Below are positions 1-11,104 of a stretch of 64,000 nt of DNA, one piece after another. Source of the DNA: Protonemura montana. Its lineage: Eukaryota > Arthropoda > Insecta > Plecoptera > Nemouridae. The stretch's first letter is position 1, and each line of letters starts with the position of its first letter. Position numbers and translations under genes: made by a program. The stretch spans positions 8,491,943 through 8,555,942 of the forward strand of contig OX387603.1 in NCBI GenBank assembly GCA_947568835.1, given 5' to 3'. Under the pieces are notes generated by a model. It did no database searches. It was given only the letters and a program-made list of their open reading frames with translations, and was not told the origin of the DNA.

Positions 1-410
1 GGCTCAACCAAATATTCGCCTACGAGCTAAGATTCGGCTAACCACACCAACATAGATGCGGATAACACTCGGCCTACCAAATGGCTGTCAGGATCTAACA
101 TAGAGATCCGAACCCCTCGGGGATCGACCGACCAGGATGACCGGTCTCACTCCGGTACCTCGACATGCTGCACCCAGGGTCTTCTCTTTAACTAAGTATG
201 ACCGAACGAGAACTAGTGTGTACGGCATGTCGACAGCGAACTCTGTTGGGACATCGAATAATAATTGAGCAATTAATCAAATGTCGGTACATCAGTGATC
301 AGTCGGTAACTACAGTGTACCACCACGCCATCTGGTAGCTAATTTTTAACTGTTCCGTAAGGTTAAAATAATTTTTTCATAGTGGCGATAAGAAAAAAAA
401 TGTCTGCTCT
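1..410. other. unassigned sequence at window edge
   Basis: No convincing exon on either strand. The first 250 bases are less AT-rich than the surroundings and full of short words such as cggcta, ccga and cggt, which suggests the end of a dispersed repeat that starts outside the window. I see no terminal repeats or coding frame to name it. Confidence 0.3.
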
Positions 411-414
411 CACC

Positions 415-485
415 ACGGATTAAACGCGGTCCTCCGGCCCGCAGTACCGACAGCCCCACCGCTCGGCCACGGAGACGCATACTAT
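415..485 (-). repeat. tRNA-like element, minus strand
   Basis: The reverse complement contains GTGGCCGAGCGG followed about 30 bases later by a degenerate T-arm-like stretch (GCGTTTAATCC). This resembles the A and B boxes of a Ser/Leu-type tRNA. A clean cloverleaf with 7-bp acceptor pairing is not evident, so it is called a tRNA-derived repeat or pseudo-tRNA rather than a functional tRNA. It lies next to two similar plus-strand elements. Confidence 0.4.
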
Positions 486-777
486 TGTAATAATTTACAT
501 GGATGTATTTTATGATAAGCTAAGAACTATCAAAGTAGCATTGAAAGAATATCGGAAAAATGTACTAGTCCAGAGTGTAATTCCAAATTGCCGGGCGCTC
601 CTGTCGCTTCGCGCTAGTCGCGCCCGCCAATTTTGCAGACAGAGCTACGCTCCATGTTTCTTATGTTTAGGAAATAAACAAACTCAACTGATAACTCTGA
701 TATTCTCGTCCAAAGAAACCAACATCTCGTATTCATGGTTCAGCAACTTAGATTTACTTCTACATTTTCTAAATACT

Positions 778-1015
778 CACCTGCTCTAGTGGTCGAGCGG
801 ATAAAGTCGCACTCGCAATGCAGCGTGGCCCGCGTTCGATTCCAGCCATCAACTTTCTTTTTTTTCTTCGTTATCAGTAGCATGGTCATATACCAGATCA
901 CCATCGAGTGATTACAAAACTCCACTAATAGCGCCGAGTAACAAGGACTTGCCCCTGCACCTTGCCCCTTGCCCCTTGCGCCACACGAAGCACGGCGCTT
1001 ACCACAGAGCTACAC
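778..1015 (+). repeat. tRNA-derived SINE, copy 1 of a direct pair
   Basis: The head is ctgctctagtggtcgagcgg, a tRNA A-box, and about 45 bases on cgttcgattcc is a B-box. A T-rich run and a body follow, including gtgattacaaaactccactaatagcgcc and gacttgcccctgca. The same order of blocks recurs about 394 bases downstream. An RNA polymerase III internal promoter and a tRNA-unrelated body are the marks of a SINE. The copy ends in a short ttgcccc microsatellite. No target-site duplication was found by eye. Confidence 0.5.
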
Positions 1016-1171
1016 TCCGCGGGTCGTCAGTGTGGGAATAAACCAATAAACCAACGCAACTTCTAGCAATATTATACTCGCCAGATGTATCCAATATCTC
1101 TTCTCATTACCAGCATGCTTCTCTTCTTCATAGTTAAGCGATTTATATTTACATTAAAAATTCACAAATGC

Positions 1172-1410
1172 TTATCTGCTCTCGTCGTCAAGCGGTTTAG
1201 GTACCCGATTGCCGTGCGGCGTGGCCCGCGTTCGATTCCTGGCGCTTTAAATTTTTTTTTCTCTGTGGGATGTAGAGTAGGATGGTCAAAGATCTGAATG
1301 CCATCAAGCGATTAGAAAATTCCAGTAACAGCGCCCAGATAAAGGGACTTGCCCCTGCATATTTGCAAATGTTCCCACCAAGCGGCGCAGCGGCGCTCAG
1401 CCACTACATG
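1172..1410 (+). repeat. tRNA-derived SINE, copy 2 of a direct pair
   Basis: Second copy of the element that begins near 778. The head (ctgctctcgtcgtcaagcgg, then gcccgcgttcgattcc), the T-run, and the body words (gcgattagaaaattccagtaacagcgcc, gggacttgcccctgca) occur in the same order and spacing with moderate divergence. The A-box is mutated (gtcgtcaagcgg), so this copy is probably not transcribed. The 35-60 residue open frames inside it are not genes. Confidence 0.5.
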
Positions 1411-1702
1411 AATATGGGCTTTCACCATCTAGCTAGCTCTAGCGTGATAATAACTCGATGGCTGGTCTAAATTGGATTTTGGGTCTAAATATTCCACGGT
1501 AGATTGACTTTCAAAAAGTTCTTCACAGTTTTTCATCTCAAAACATCACTACGTTCATCTTACAACGCAACTCAAATTACGTTCAACTTGTACACCCAAA
1601 GAAAAGTTTACATAAGTGATGTTAAATAAACATATTTATAATTGAGCTTTACTATTTTGTTCAGTTTTGATCATAATTTTTGCAAAAAATTCGCAATTCT
1701 GC

Positions 1703-4700
1703 CTATAAGAATGGTTCAAGGTAGTCCACCATTTTGTTGAGGAAAACCGTGATCAGTAGCTGGCTTTCTGGCGTCGTCTTCAAGTATTGATCCAACTCAG
1801 ATCGATCCGAGACCAGCTTGCGCAGCTGACCTAGGGCAATCTCAAGCTTGTTGGCTAACTTCTTCTGCTCCTGCTCAGGCATGGTGAGCAGGTGTGCCTC
1901 AATCTCTGCTTCGCGAGTGCGCAGCTTGAGCAGCTGGTTGATGACGGCAACGGGCTGAGTAGTGGTTGTGCGCAGGGCTGCGCATTAAAAAAAATTAAAT
2001 TAAATCTGGATACGTTATGGGATGGCAAACTTTTTAATGTCTGGATTATGCACACTGTGCGTGTACGCTTTTTACCAGGTAAAACGGCTGAACATTTTTT
2101 TGTTTGCTTCGTGTTGCTTCGTTCTTTAATAAACAGACGGCCATTTGTTATTTGTTCCCACAAAACCTTTCAAGTTTTTAGAAAAATTTGATACAAAACT
2201 ACAATACTCGAAAAAAAAAATCTACTAACCAAATAAGAAAATCTTTATAAAACACGTAGGGCATATTAGGACGTTCTAGTTAATTTAGATCTAACGTCAA
2301 ATTTTGGAATTACAATGCATTTCAATTGGTGGGGAAACCTCGATAGTGCATTTTTCTAGCATTTACTATATGGAACGATGTACTATCCAGATAATGCATT
2401 ACCGTGACACACTGATCCAGCCAGTTCTAGGAATCCAGTGGGTGGGCGGTGGAGATGTACAAAATGGCTCGAAATTCCACCCAAGCCTGACAGTTGGCCG
2501 AGTGTGGCCTAATTTTAAAAACATTTATGGCTTTTGTAGAGATGTTATAATTTTAGACAAAGAATGCTCAGATGGTAAACTCGCGGGCTTTCGAGCAGTT
2601 GAAAGTTTTATTTTTTATTTTTTTATTAATTCAGGCCGGATCGGTATTTGAAAAGTTCTCGAGTGTCCGGCTGAAGACATTAAACAGGAAACCGAAAGTC
2701 TTAAAAAATAAAAAATTCATGTGGTCACCAAAGTAACAGGTGCAACGGGCAGTAAATTGCTTTGATGTTACTTTACATTTATATATTTGATCAAATTATC
2801 TAATATTAAATATTGACTAACTTTTCATAATTTTTTTTCCAGACCTGATCAAATCAGCGTATAAATTTGCTGTTTTTATTTTATTTTAGCTTAAATGTTT
2901 GCAAATTTTCAAACTAAACAGAATGTAGAAAAAGAATCCGCAAAAAAAATCCAGTAAAAGTTAATGTCAATGTTAATAGAAGGTCCATTTTTACTGCTAA
3001 GAATGCCTGAGAACGAATAAAAAAAAAACCAAAACGCTAAAATCGAGTGCGACGAACACGAACCCGTTTCAGTGGCGGCAGACAAATGCAAGGTAAATAT
3101 TTTCACTCACCGGGCGAGCGCAGAAGATTGAACAACGCGTCCAACGCCTCGATGACTGCGTAGATGCGAGACGTCACAAGATGCCTTCCATGCTGGGACA
3201 GATGATGAAGATGATGACCTCCTTGCGGTGGTCGCGTAGGTGGACGAGGTTCCGTGTGAGGAAGAGGGTTCGGGGAAAGAAAAGGGTTCGTCTGAGGAAG
3301 AGGGTTTACGTAATGAGGAGGCTTTGTGTGATGAGGAGGTCTCGTGGAAAGAGTGGGGGGCGTCGTTGTGGTAGCTAAAGGACCTTGAACCTGCCCGAGA
3401 ACATTTGTGATTTGTCCCGACATGGCAAGGATATCTCCCAAAAGCCCCGTACTGATTGTAGGCTGTAAGTTAGGATCGCCAACAGCCTTGAAAAGATCAG
3501 TGCACAAAGCGATGACCTCGCCCATCAAGCTTTGAAGAGCTGCCACCTGAGCTGCATTCAAATTCAAATCGTCGCCCATGGAAGTAATCGCATTGGCGAC
3601 CGCATTCATTATTGTTATCTTCTGGGCGAGAACTTGCTTGACTTGCTGCATCTGTTCCGGGGTCAGAGTTGGATTCGCGACCACCATATCGATAACGTTC
3701 GGCAACCCGACTGTGAGGAGATTCTGAATATGAGTTCGGATCGCCTCTAGCTGACCCGCCTCTGTTGTCGTCAACGTCGCGGGGTTTGCAGCGTCGATCA
3801 GTGGGCCGAAGAAACCAGCAGCAACTGTCGCTTGTGCTAAAATAGCTGCGAGGACTTGTTGTAATGGAGTCGGTGGAGGTGGAGGTGCAGGGGTGGTCGT
3901 AGCTGTAGCGTCTAAGGTACCGGCCAAAATCAGCAGATTTTGACCAGCAGCGATAGAATTTTTCAGCCTCTGAATGTTTTCTGGAGTTATCGCAGGGTCA
4001 TTATTTGTACTGTAAAATATTTCCAGAAAGATGTAAAAAAAGTTCTCGTTTTCTGTCAAGAAATCGATTAAAACCTGTTGATAGGGCGCGCTTATACCTA
4101 ACAGAGGTAAATAAGTAGTTGATGCCATAATGGCCAAGTCCTGAATTTCTATACCACTAATCAGGAGAACCTGTACATTAAGTATGCCATTCTCGTAAAC
4201 ACAAGTTGCTGGTGTCATTTCTGCGATTAAAGAAGGCAAACTTTCGTTCATCAAGGTTTGATGCAGTTCGGCAATACTTTGCAGTTGATCCAATTGTTCA
4301 GAATCCAGCACATTTGTCTGTGTGAGAGCATTTGCTAGTATCGGTTGAGTAAGTTCTAAGTAGAACTGGTTCATTGTGACGAAGTTTTGAAGTATTTCTG
4401 CTATCTCTACAAAGGGAAAGTCAGCTCTTGGTGCTATCTTTTTATCGGTATTGAGAATCTGTGCAATGAAATTCTTTGATGTTTTTTTCAGGCAGATGAA
4501 GTCGTGACGGGCATGGCAGTTGTCCAAATGGAGGATGCTTCTACCGGATTTTGAAGTCTTTAGAAATCCGCACAGCATGGATGAGTTGAGGACTGTAAAA
4601 TAACAATTAAGGTATGTGATATTTGATTTAAATTGCAAACGCTTGCAATGCACGGGGTATTTTATTACTAGGAACGCTAATACCCTCTCAAAAATTGATG

Positions 4701-7700
4701 GTAGTAGTGTTCTTAATAGAAACAATCACGCTAATTCAGCAAATATTAGTTGTTTACCTGTTATGAATAAATCTGTACGATCAAAGAGCTAAACACTGAC
4801 TTTAAAAGTAATTTCAATGGCAGGACTTTTATTATTAGTACAAAGACTTAAAAATGATGTGGATAAACGCTCTGTATAAGACTGTACACAAACAGAATAA
4901 AGTTTTAAGTCACATTTGAAATTAAAAATAACTTGCAGAATAGGAGTTCTCTAAAAAAAATTAAAGCAATATCAAAGTTTTATGATGTTTAACGTAGACT
5001 TGGATTTTGGCTTATTTTGAATGGTCTTACTTAAGTTAGGAAAAACCAATTTTCCTATTTTAGTAATTCCTATCCAAAGGCTGATTTCTGTTAATAATTC
5101 CGTTATCCTATACATTTTTATTTTTTACTGTCACGGAAACTGCTAAATACACGGCCTAGAATCAAAACAGAAAATAATTAAATAAATCAGAAAAAGTGAA
5201 ATGGTGAGATAGAATGAGGTGTGAATTACAGTAACTTAAAGATTTGGGAAAATTGGAAAAGTGTACACTAATTTAATTTGAGCCGTTTTAGGTTTTTCTG
5301 GTGCTTTTACTAGGGAGCTAAAACCAGCAAGCGATGGGTGGAAAGGAAGCTAGACTGAAAACTGCGTGGCCAAACCGGGATACGAACCCGTAGCCATCCA
5401 ATTACCGGTCGAGTGCTCCACCAAAAGAGGTATCCGGGCACCATATTCCAAATTTCGCGGATAAGGGATCCCTTCAAGGGGAAAGAGATCCTACAAGGGG
5501 AAGACACAACGCTCTGAAGGGATCCCTTAATCCATTCCGTGAAAACGGGAATATGTGTGCCCAAATAGCTCAGTTAAATGAAAAATGTCTTCACTAAGCT
5601 TTCATGGTTTTCCCTGCCTACCTCCGGTCTTCTTCATGTCCACCCAGGGCGAATGCAGCGGGGAGAAGTCAATCATTGCCAAGTTCAGCTGTGCTGAGTT
5701 GTTGAACGTGTAGAGCGAAGCACCGCTGGCTGCGCAAGCCAGCTTCGCATCAGTCCACGTTAGCTTGTGAACGTTAAATTTCAGCTCATTTTGCGGTGCA
5801 GGCTCCCTAAAGGAACAAAAAGTAAAATTTATGTCAAGCTTTTGGCATCAAGATAAAAAAAAAAAAAATTTTCAAAACATGCCAAGCCGTTTGGACCCAG
5901 CGTAATGTTGCTTAACTTCAGTTATCTCACAAGAACCGGTGTTTCCAATATGCCAAACCATTCGGTGTTCACTCATCCAGTACCTGGCTTAGCACAGCGT
6001 AGATTTATTTCGGTGATCTAACGACATCAGGTATTTTCAACACGCCAAACTAGACGATGGTCACTCATGCGGCGGTCACCTGACCCAGCGCAGTGTTGCT
6101 TAACTTCGGTGATCTGATAAGAACCGGTGTTTCCAACACGCCAAAACGTTCTCGGGTTACCCGCACTTAATACCTGACTTAGCACAGTGTTGCTTAACTT
6201 CGGTGAATTAGGAATCATTTCAATAAAATGTATGTCACAGTAAAAAGCAAGCTTTTGTATGAATAAAAGTAGAAAATTCAAAATACATTTGTACATATAT
6301 ATATATGTAAACATATGCTGGACTGTGATTATCAAACTCGAACACAAGCTTGAAAAAAGTATTTATGAATTTATCTTAACCTGCTAAGCTGGAATCTGTG
6401 TGCTTAAAAGGTTCAGTTAATAGAGCACTCGACCGGCTATTGGGACGTCTCGGGTTTGTATCCTGGTTCGGTCGCATATTTTTGTAGCCTAGCTCCTTTT
6501 TCATCCTTCGCTAGCTGGTTAAAGGTCTCTAGTAGAATAACCAGATGAATTAAAAACTCTGAATTAATTACTGTGGTTTGTGGATCTGACCTGTTGAGGG
6601 AGCTCACTCACTTTGCCTTGGTACCTTGGATCAGGTTTGCAAATTTAAGAGCACATCTCACATCTCCCGAGACTCCCGGATAAAATTAATTATGAGTTTG
6701 TTGACCGCAATCTGTAAGCTGGGTTTATTATGAAAAAAAAAACAAGCAGTTAAGCGTTTTGGAAACACCGGTTCTCATAAGATCACATTTGCAGAATAGG
6801 AATTTTACAAGAATAATTTTAAGAAAAATCGCACTTAAATAAATGCAGTTGAATTAAGTTTACTTTTCGTTAGAAGTCATGAGTAGATATAGAAAAGCCA
6901 ATTTTGTATACAATATATTCAATTCCAATTCCTCTGTGCTGAGATCTCAAAAAATTAATTACGAAAAAAAACATCATGAGCTGCTGTTCCCTGGAATTAT
7001 TTCCTTCACCAAACCAAAACAGAAACCGCTAAATACACCGCCTGGGACCCAGATAATAATGATTAAATACCTCTTCACATGTGAAATGTTGAATTTGGTT
7101 TTTGGTCCAAATTTCAGTTACCTGGCGACAGAAGTTTGGCCACATTACCAACACCTGCACGTACCTCAAACCAAGTATACAAATCTACAGTCGAGATTTG
7201 AAATAAATGCATATTTATTTCTGCGCTGATTACAAAATAATCTTGGTCGACCGAGCCAGTTTGTTTAAACTTCGATCTACTCTGTACCATGCACTATTTC
7301 TTTTCAATTTTAATTAAAATATAGATTGTCATCTGTGCATCAAGAAGAATCGACTGGCTTAATAAAAGAATCGAAATTACAAAGATGACAACATTTTATT
7401 CTCTGTCTGCGATTAGATCTTGGAAACACCAATAAAAAACTTTTCTCATAACCAATGGGCATTCTTGAAACCTCAAACAATTTGCATAATATGCTCTTGT
7501 ATCATCGCTGGTTGACAGAGATGATAGTGGCTAGGAGAGTCTTATGGCCTCTTATTCATTGCTACAATTCATTGCTACAACAGCGTTAAGTTGAAGATTT
7601 TGTGAACGGTTTGGCGTGTAAAAAACACTGCTTCTCATACGGTCACCCAAGTTAAGCAACACTGCGCTTGGTCAGGTATTGGATAAATGGCCATCATACA

Positions 7701-8231
7701 CATGGCCAGTTCTGTTTGGAAGCGAGGTAGGGAGGATGAAAAATAGTACAGCAACTTCACTCGTCTTGCTTATCAACCTCTCGACAACATGGATTTGTGG
7801 AGGAATCCTGTTGTTCGAGTTGTACCGTCCTTCGGAAGAGACGCAACGCCGGTGGTCACCTTGGTGCTCTTCGACAGGAGTAGGCTACGTGCCAGTTACG
7901 GGTTTCCCATCTTCCCATCTAGGCTAGGTAAGGTTCATCATCATTCTCACTGTCATTCATTCACCGATGAAATCAGACCAGTACCACAGGGCCTGTTTTC
8001 AAAACAGTGCGTCGCTAAACACAATAATCAATTAATCAATCGAAAGTTTTGTAGCCTTGCTAGCTAACAAAGTACAAACCCTTGATAAGCTTGTAAATTC
8101 TTTTTCTCGGGGGGGCACAATGTTCGGGAGTCCATGATAGAGAATGTCGACGTTTCATTTTTCAGTCCGTTCTCAAAATGCTTTGAGCTTGCAGACGTGA
8201 GACCCAGCACCAAAACCGCCAGCAGTGACAT
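1703..8231 (-). CDS. secreted C-type lectin-like protein with long helical, Pro/Thr/His-rich tail (4 exons)
   Basis: Four minus-strand exons join in phase to 697 residues: 8231-8080, 5806-5622, 4592-3111 and 1977-1703, all with GT-AG junctions. Exon 1 starts at the first Met of a hydrophobic signal peptide (MSLLAVLVLGLTSASS). A C-type lectin-like domain spans residues ~39-149: Cys39, the typical helix TWTDAKLACAASGASL with Cys75, Cys120, Cys138 and Cys146 in DFICLKK. These are the family's usual cysteine positions. The sugar/calcium motifs (EPN or QPD, WND) are absent, with HLDNC in place of WND, so calcium-dependent sugar binding is doubtful. After the lectin fold come ~350 residues of predicted helices, a Pro/Thr/His-rich linker of ~70 residues, and a final helical segment rich in Glu, Lys and Leu. 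I know no named family with this tail. Intron 1 carries 5S- and tRNA-derived SINEs; intron 3 carries a repeat shared with 10.86-11.1 kb. Diverged relatives of its exons lie upstream. Confidence 0.75.
2304..2645. repeat. intronic repeat, also at 10858-11100
   Basis: In intron 3 of the lectin-like gene. Blocks shared in order with 10858-11100 include cctcgatagtgc, gatccagccag/gtccagccagctc, ggtggagatg and attccaccca, followed by gtggcc. In both places the block sits just upstream (in minus-strand gene sense) of a last-exon sequence ending LEPFL or LEPSL. This is best read as intron sequence carried along in a local gene duplication, although a dispersed repeat is also possible. Confidence 0.5.
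4740..5285. other. intron 2 sequence, no feature seen
   Basis: AT-rich intron of the lectin-like gene, between exon 3 and a tRNA-derived SINE. No coding frame, repeat or RNA signature was recognised. Confidence 0.4.
5286..5430 (-). repeat. tRNA-derived SINE, minus strand
   Basis: The reverse complement reads tggtggagcactcgaccggt and then, ~20 bases later, ggttcgtatcccgg, a tRNA-like A-box and B-box with an intervening anticodon-like region. Its tail (gctggttttagctccctag, then gcaccagaaaaacc) recurs after the plus-strand copy at 6398 and in part at 59041-59082 and 10672-10710. Shared head and tail define a SINE family distinct from the 5S-derived one. Confidence 0.6.
5885..6215 (-). repeat. 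tandem array of 5S rRNA-like SINE heads
   Basis: Three to four minus-strand units of about 95 bp each contain the 5S-like words gtgttggaaacaccggttct, gatcaccgaagttaagcaac and a sequence like ctgggtcaggtattgg. The block aaccggtgtttccaa or its variant appears near 5935, 6030 and 6123, giving the period. The words match the 5' half of 5S rRNA (CGGTTCTCGTCCGATCACCG AAGTTAAGCA region), but each unit lacks the 3' half, so these are not 5S genes. They lie in intron 1 of the lectin-like gene. Confidence 0.65.
6398..6545 (+). repeat. tRNA-derived SINE, plus strand
   Basis: The head ggttcagttaatagagcact with cgaccggctattggga, then cgggtttgtatcctggttcg, matches the minus-strand copy at 5286-5430. It is followed by the same tail words (agctcctttttcatccttcg, then ctagctggtt). 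The B-box has drifted. The two copies form an inverted pair about 1 kb apart around the 5S-like array. Confidence 0.55.
6755..6795 (+). repeat. fragment of 5S-derived SINE head
   Basis: A short match to the family head: taagcgttttggaaacaccg followed by gttctcataagatcaca. It is truncated after the 5S-like A-box region. Confidence 0.5.
7610..8045 (+). repeat. 5S rRNA-derived SINE, near full length
   Basis: It begins with a 5S-like head (ctcatacggtcacccaagtt then aagcaacactgcgct, gtcaggtattggataaatgg). The body shared by all copies follows: agttctgttcgg, gcaacttcactcgtcttgct, tcgagttgtaccgtccttcgg and agtaggctacgtgcc. It ends with catcatcattctcactgtca and a terminal cagtgcgtcgctaaacacaa. A 5S promoter fused to an unrelated ~330 bp body is the structure of SINE3-class elements. 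Open frames of 80-90 codons inside it are non-genic. It sits in intron 1 of the lectin-like gene, opposite in strand. Confidence 0.75.
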
Positions 8232-9180
8232 CTGAAAAACTTAGCATCCTTTAAAATTGTCAGAGCTTTGGCTGCTGTTCGAATCTGGTAGATAAAAGTT
8301 CCTTGTACCTTAAATCATAGATACACGCATAGATCGGGCATTAATCGCGCGTTTTTAATTCATTTTAGAAATTAAGTAATTTTTCGTTATACATTAATTT
8401 TAATAACAGTGGAATAAGAAAAAAATTTGCTTTTTATTTAATTTAAAATATAATTTTATTAATGGAGGGAAAAGCTGCCGTATATTGCATATATTATAAA
8501 ACATAAAAACATCAAACATTTAGCATGGAGAAAAATTAACATGAACGATTAAAAACATGACTATTTACAAACGTAAGCTTAAATTAAAACTTAACACGCA
8601 AAGAGAGATTGCAGTTGGTAATATAATTGAAATATTTTAAAACTTTTGGTGGGTAGCTGTTTGATCTAGGTTTTTTCATGTCGATAAAAAAAAATGTCGA
8701 GTTAAAATTTTTCATAATCTCAACAGATATTAACCAGGTTATTTTGAAAGTTTCCTGAAAATGTAATCCAAGTCGTTATGGTCAAGAGCCAAAAAAAAAC
8801 ACCCTGTTACGGAAATAGGCATGCAGCACAGTGTCGACGGGGAGTGTTAGCAATTCTTTATTATCAGAGAAAAAATAATAACTTCTGATGTTACTTACCC
8901 ATAGGTGTCCTGAAGTCATTTCAGACAATTGGTTGAACCAGCAGTTAGTTTGTTTGAAAATTGATAAACAAGTGAAAATATCGAAAACAATCAAAAAGAA
9001 CGAAATGAGCTAAGACCAAAGTTATAAATATGGTCCTTCTGGGAGTCTTGGCATGGAAAGACTGAGAGGAATTCAAGAAAATTTGATGATCAATGGCCAG
9101 AGAGAAACAGCAGAGAAACACGTTTGGCAAGAGAGTTCAACCACTTATTCCATCTTCTTTCTTTATCTGCCATAATAAAC
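8232..9180. other. intergenic, AT-rich, no feature seen
   Basis: Upstream of the lectin-like gene's first coding exon. The promoter and any untranslated first exon should lie here, but I cannot place a TATA box or initiator with confidence. Short open frames on the minus strand at 8.8-9.1 kb look random. Confidence 0.3.
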
Positions 9181-9187
9181 AACCATC

Positions 9188-9250
9188 GATTAAACGTGTT
9201 GGAAACACCGGTTCTCGAGAGGTCACCAAAGTTAAGCAACACGCTATGAC
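9188..9250 (+). repeat. 5S-derived SINE head only
   Basis: aaacgtgttggaaacaccgg, then ttctcgagaggtcaccaaag and ttaagcaacac, are the best-preserved 5S-like words in the window. The match stops at about 9247 and the family body is absent, so this is a truncated copy or a lone head. Confidence 0.6.
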
Positions 9251-9828
9251 GTTTAAGTCAATGCTACATTTCCTGAAACCACTTGGGTAGCTATATCAGC
9301 TGAGAGGACTGCAACCTTCTGCAGCCGTGAGGAAGGATGGTCAGTACATGACAAGACTGGCATCTGCTAGCCGTGCGTGCGACTGAAGTTCTTCCCCAAC
9401 ACGGTGCCATTTTGGACATCCGTCACCACATACATGTATTGCCTATAGAATGCCAGGATCTTGATTCGACTTTTCTTATTTTTGTTGCTAATAAAATATA
9501 TCTACTGATATTTTAAAGCAAGGCGCGTGAATCTAGACCGGAGCGAACGAATAGAAGCACGTCTGACAGATCTTGGGCTGTCAAAGATGGCAGCCAATGT
9601 GCGGTCTACTCTTGTCACTGCTCCTGATCTAGTTGCCAGTACTTACGTGGTCAGTAGACTTCGGTCTGTTTGCCTGTGTGCGCCGGTTCGCTGGACAACA
9701 GGGTGGCTAGTATTGACACAGCGAAAACCTCCGTCCTCAATGTTCTCAATGTTCCCACTAGCCAATGGGAAGAGTCTGACAACCACCATTGCTTGTCCGC
9801 GAAATTCGGGTGTCGTTGAAACACAGTT

Positions 9829-10207
9829 GATTGATTGATTATTGTGTATAACGACGCAACATTTTCACAACAGACCCTGTGGCACTGGTTTAATAGCATC
9901 GGTGACTGAGTGAATGATGATGAACCTAACCTAGCCTAGATGGGAAGATGGGGGACTATCGGAAATCACTAAGGGTACTATCGGCTTAACGTCCCTTCCG
10001 AAGGACGGTGCAACGCGAACAACAGGATTCCTCCACAAATCCATACAGTCGAAAGGTTGATACGTTGCTGTACTAACTTTCGTTCCTTCAACCGCTCTCC
10101 TGAACAGAACTGGTCATGTGCATAATGGTCACCCATTCAATACCTGACTCAGAGGAGTCTTGCTTAACTTCGGTGATCTCACTAGGACCGGTGTTTCCAA
10201 CACGCAA
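9829..10207 (-). repeat. 5S-derived SINE, minus strand
   Basis: The reverse complement has head (gtgttggaaacaccggtcct, agtgagatcaccgaagttaa), the family body (tggccatt variant, cagttctgttcaggagagcg, gtaccgtccttcgg) and tail ending in a degraded cgtcgtt. It is nearly full length but has internal deletions and substitutions around 9960-9990. It abuts head to head the tail of another copy at 10208. Confidence 0.7.
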
Positions 10208-10310
10208 AATCTCATCATCATCATCATCCACTCATTCACTGACTCCATTAGACTAGTGCCACATGACCAGATGTCAAAACAGTGAGTCGTTAAACACAAC
10301 AAGAATTGAA
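10208..10310 (+). repeat. 5S-derived SINE tail, plus strand, fused to inverted copy
   Basis: This starts directly after the inverted copy with catcatcatcatcatccact and runs through cattagactagtgccacatg to gtgagtcgttaaacacaaca, the 3' third of the family. The junction at ~10207 makes a composite inverted structure. Confidence 0.65.
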
Positions 10311-10540
10311 TCAATCAATGAGCTGGTATCAGCTGGTAAGTTCAAGAATAAACCTTCAAACGCAATGGCAGTGTGTTTCACATCATTTCGGTGACTCAGC
10401 AGCAGCAGGTTTGTGTGGGTCCGGTGAGTGAGTGTGTGTGTATGGTGGAGTGGAGAGGGAGGTGGAAAGTTGGAAACTAGAAGCGCTTTTTTTCCTTCCC
10501 GATAGACGTTACGGTTTAATGACATGTCACAATGTTTGCA

Positions 10541-10615
10541 AACACTTTGCAATTCTGCTTGTAAGGATGGTTCAAGGTCGCCCACCATTTTGTTGAGAAA
10601 CATCCTGGCAACAAA
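10541..10615 (-). pseudogene. remnant of a paralogous last exon of the lectin-like gene
   Basis: In minus sense this encodes FLNKMVGDLEPSLQAEL, matching the end of the intact gene's last exon (FLNKMVDYLEPFL then stop). At the DNA level, 10549-10600 matches 1690-1740 closely, including bases beyond the intact gene's stop codon. Here the stop has become CAA, and the upstream part of the exon is missing. It is read as a decayed 3' end of a second gene copy. Confidence 0.55.
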
Positions 10616-10857
10616 AGCTGAGTTAGAATGGGATGTTTAGAAACCAATTCGGACAAACTTGGTTTGTCTGGTTATTCTTCAATGGAGCTGAACCCAGCAA
10701 GCGCTGCTTTCAATATTTCTTTGTCGGTTTTTACAAAACTTTTCAATTTCTGCAAAATTTGGTAAAAGGAATTAGACCTGAAAACTAAAAACCAAAAGAA
10801 ACGTAAACGAGAAACGATCCTGTCCGGAAATAAAAATGATGAAATCGTGATGAAATT

Positions 10858-11100
10858 GGCGGTGTAACCTCGATAGTGCGGTTTTTGAGCAGAGTCTCTC
10901 CTACAAAACGTATTATCAAGGTTCTGCATCACCAGTTTAGGTCCAGCCAGCTCTGGGACCCGGATAGGTAGGCAGTTGAGATGGGAAAAAAAGCCCGATA
11001 TTCCACCCAGGGCCCGAATTCAAGCCCAACATTCGGGCTAGGCGTGGCCCAACTTGAGCGACATTTTGGTCTAAAGCTAAAGTGTATCATTTTCGGGCTG
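10858..11100. repeat. second copy of the intron 3 repeat, interrupted by a LINE
   Basis: Matches 2304-2645 (see there). It ends in repeated cgggct words. The same kind of sequence resumes beyond the LINE at 13641 (tttcgggct), so the LINE at ~11.1-13.6 kb appears to have inserted into this block. The word tttcgggct on both sides could be a target-site duplication, but the word is common locally. Confidence 0.45.
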
Positions 11101-11104
11101 ACGA

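Noticed and set aside
415-1260. Functional Ser/Leu tRNA genes
   Set aside because: A- and B-box-like words are present but acceptor and anticodon stems do not pair cleanly.
3181-3378. Plus-strand 65-codon Arg-rich frame
   Set aside because: It is the antisense of the Pro/Thr/His-rich exon 3 of the lectin-like gene; its composition follows from that.
5885-6215. True 5S rRNA genes
   Set aside because: Units are ~95 bp, lack the 3' half of 5S rRNA and are mutually diverged.
7679-8067. Two overlapping 82- and 92-codon plus frames
   Set aside because: They lie entirely in a SINE copy, and the same peptides recur in other copies with frameshifts.
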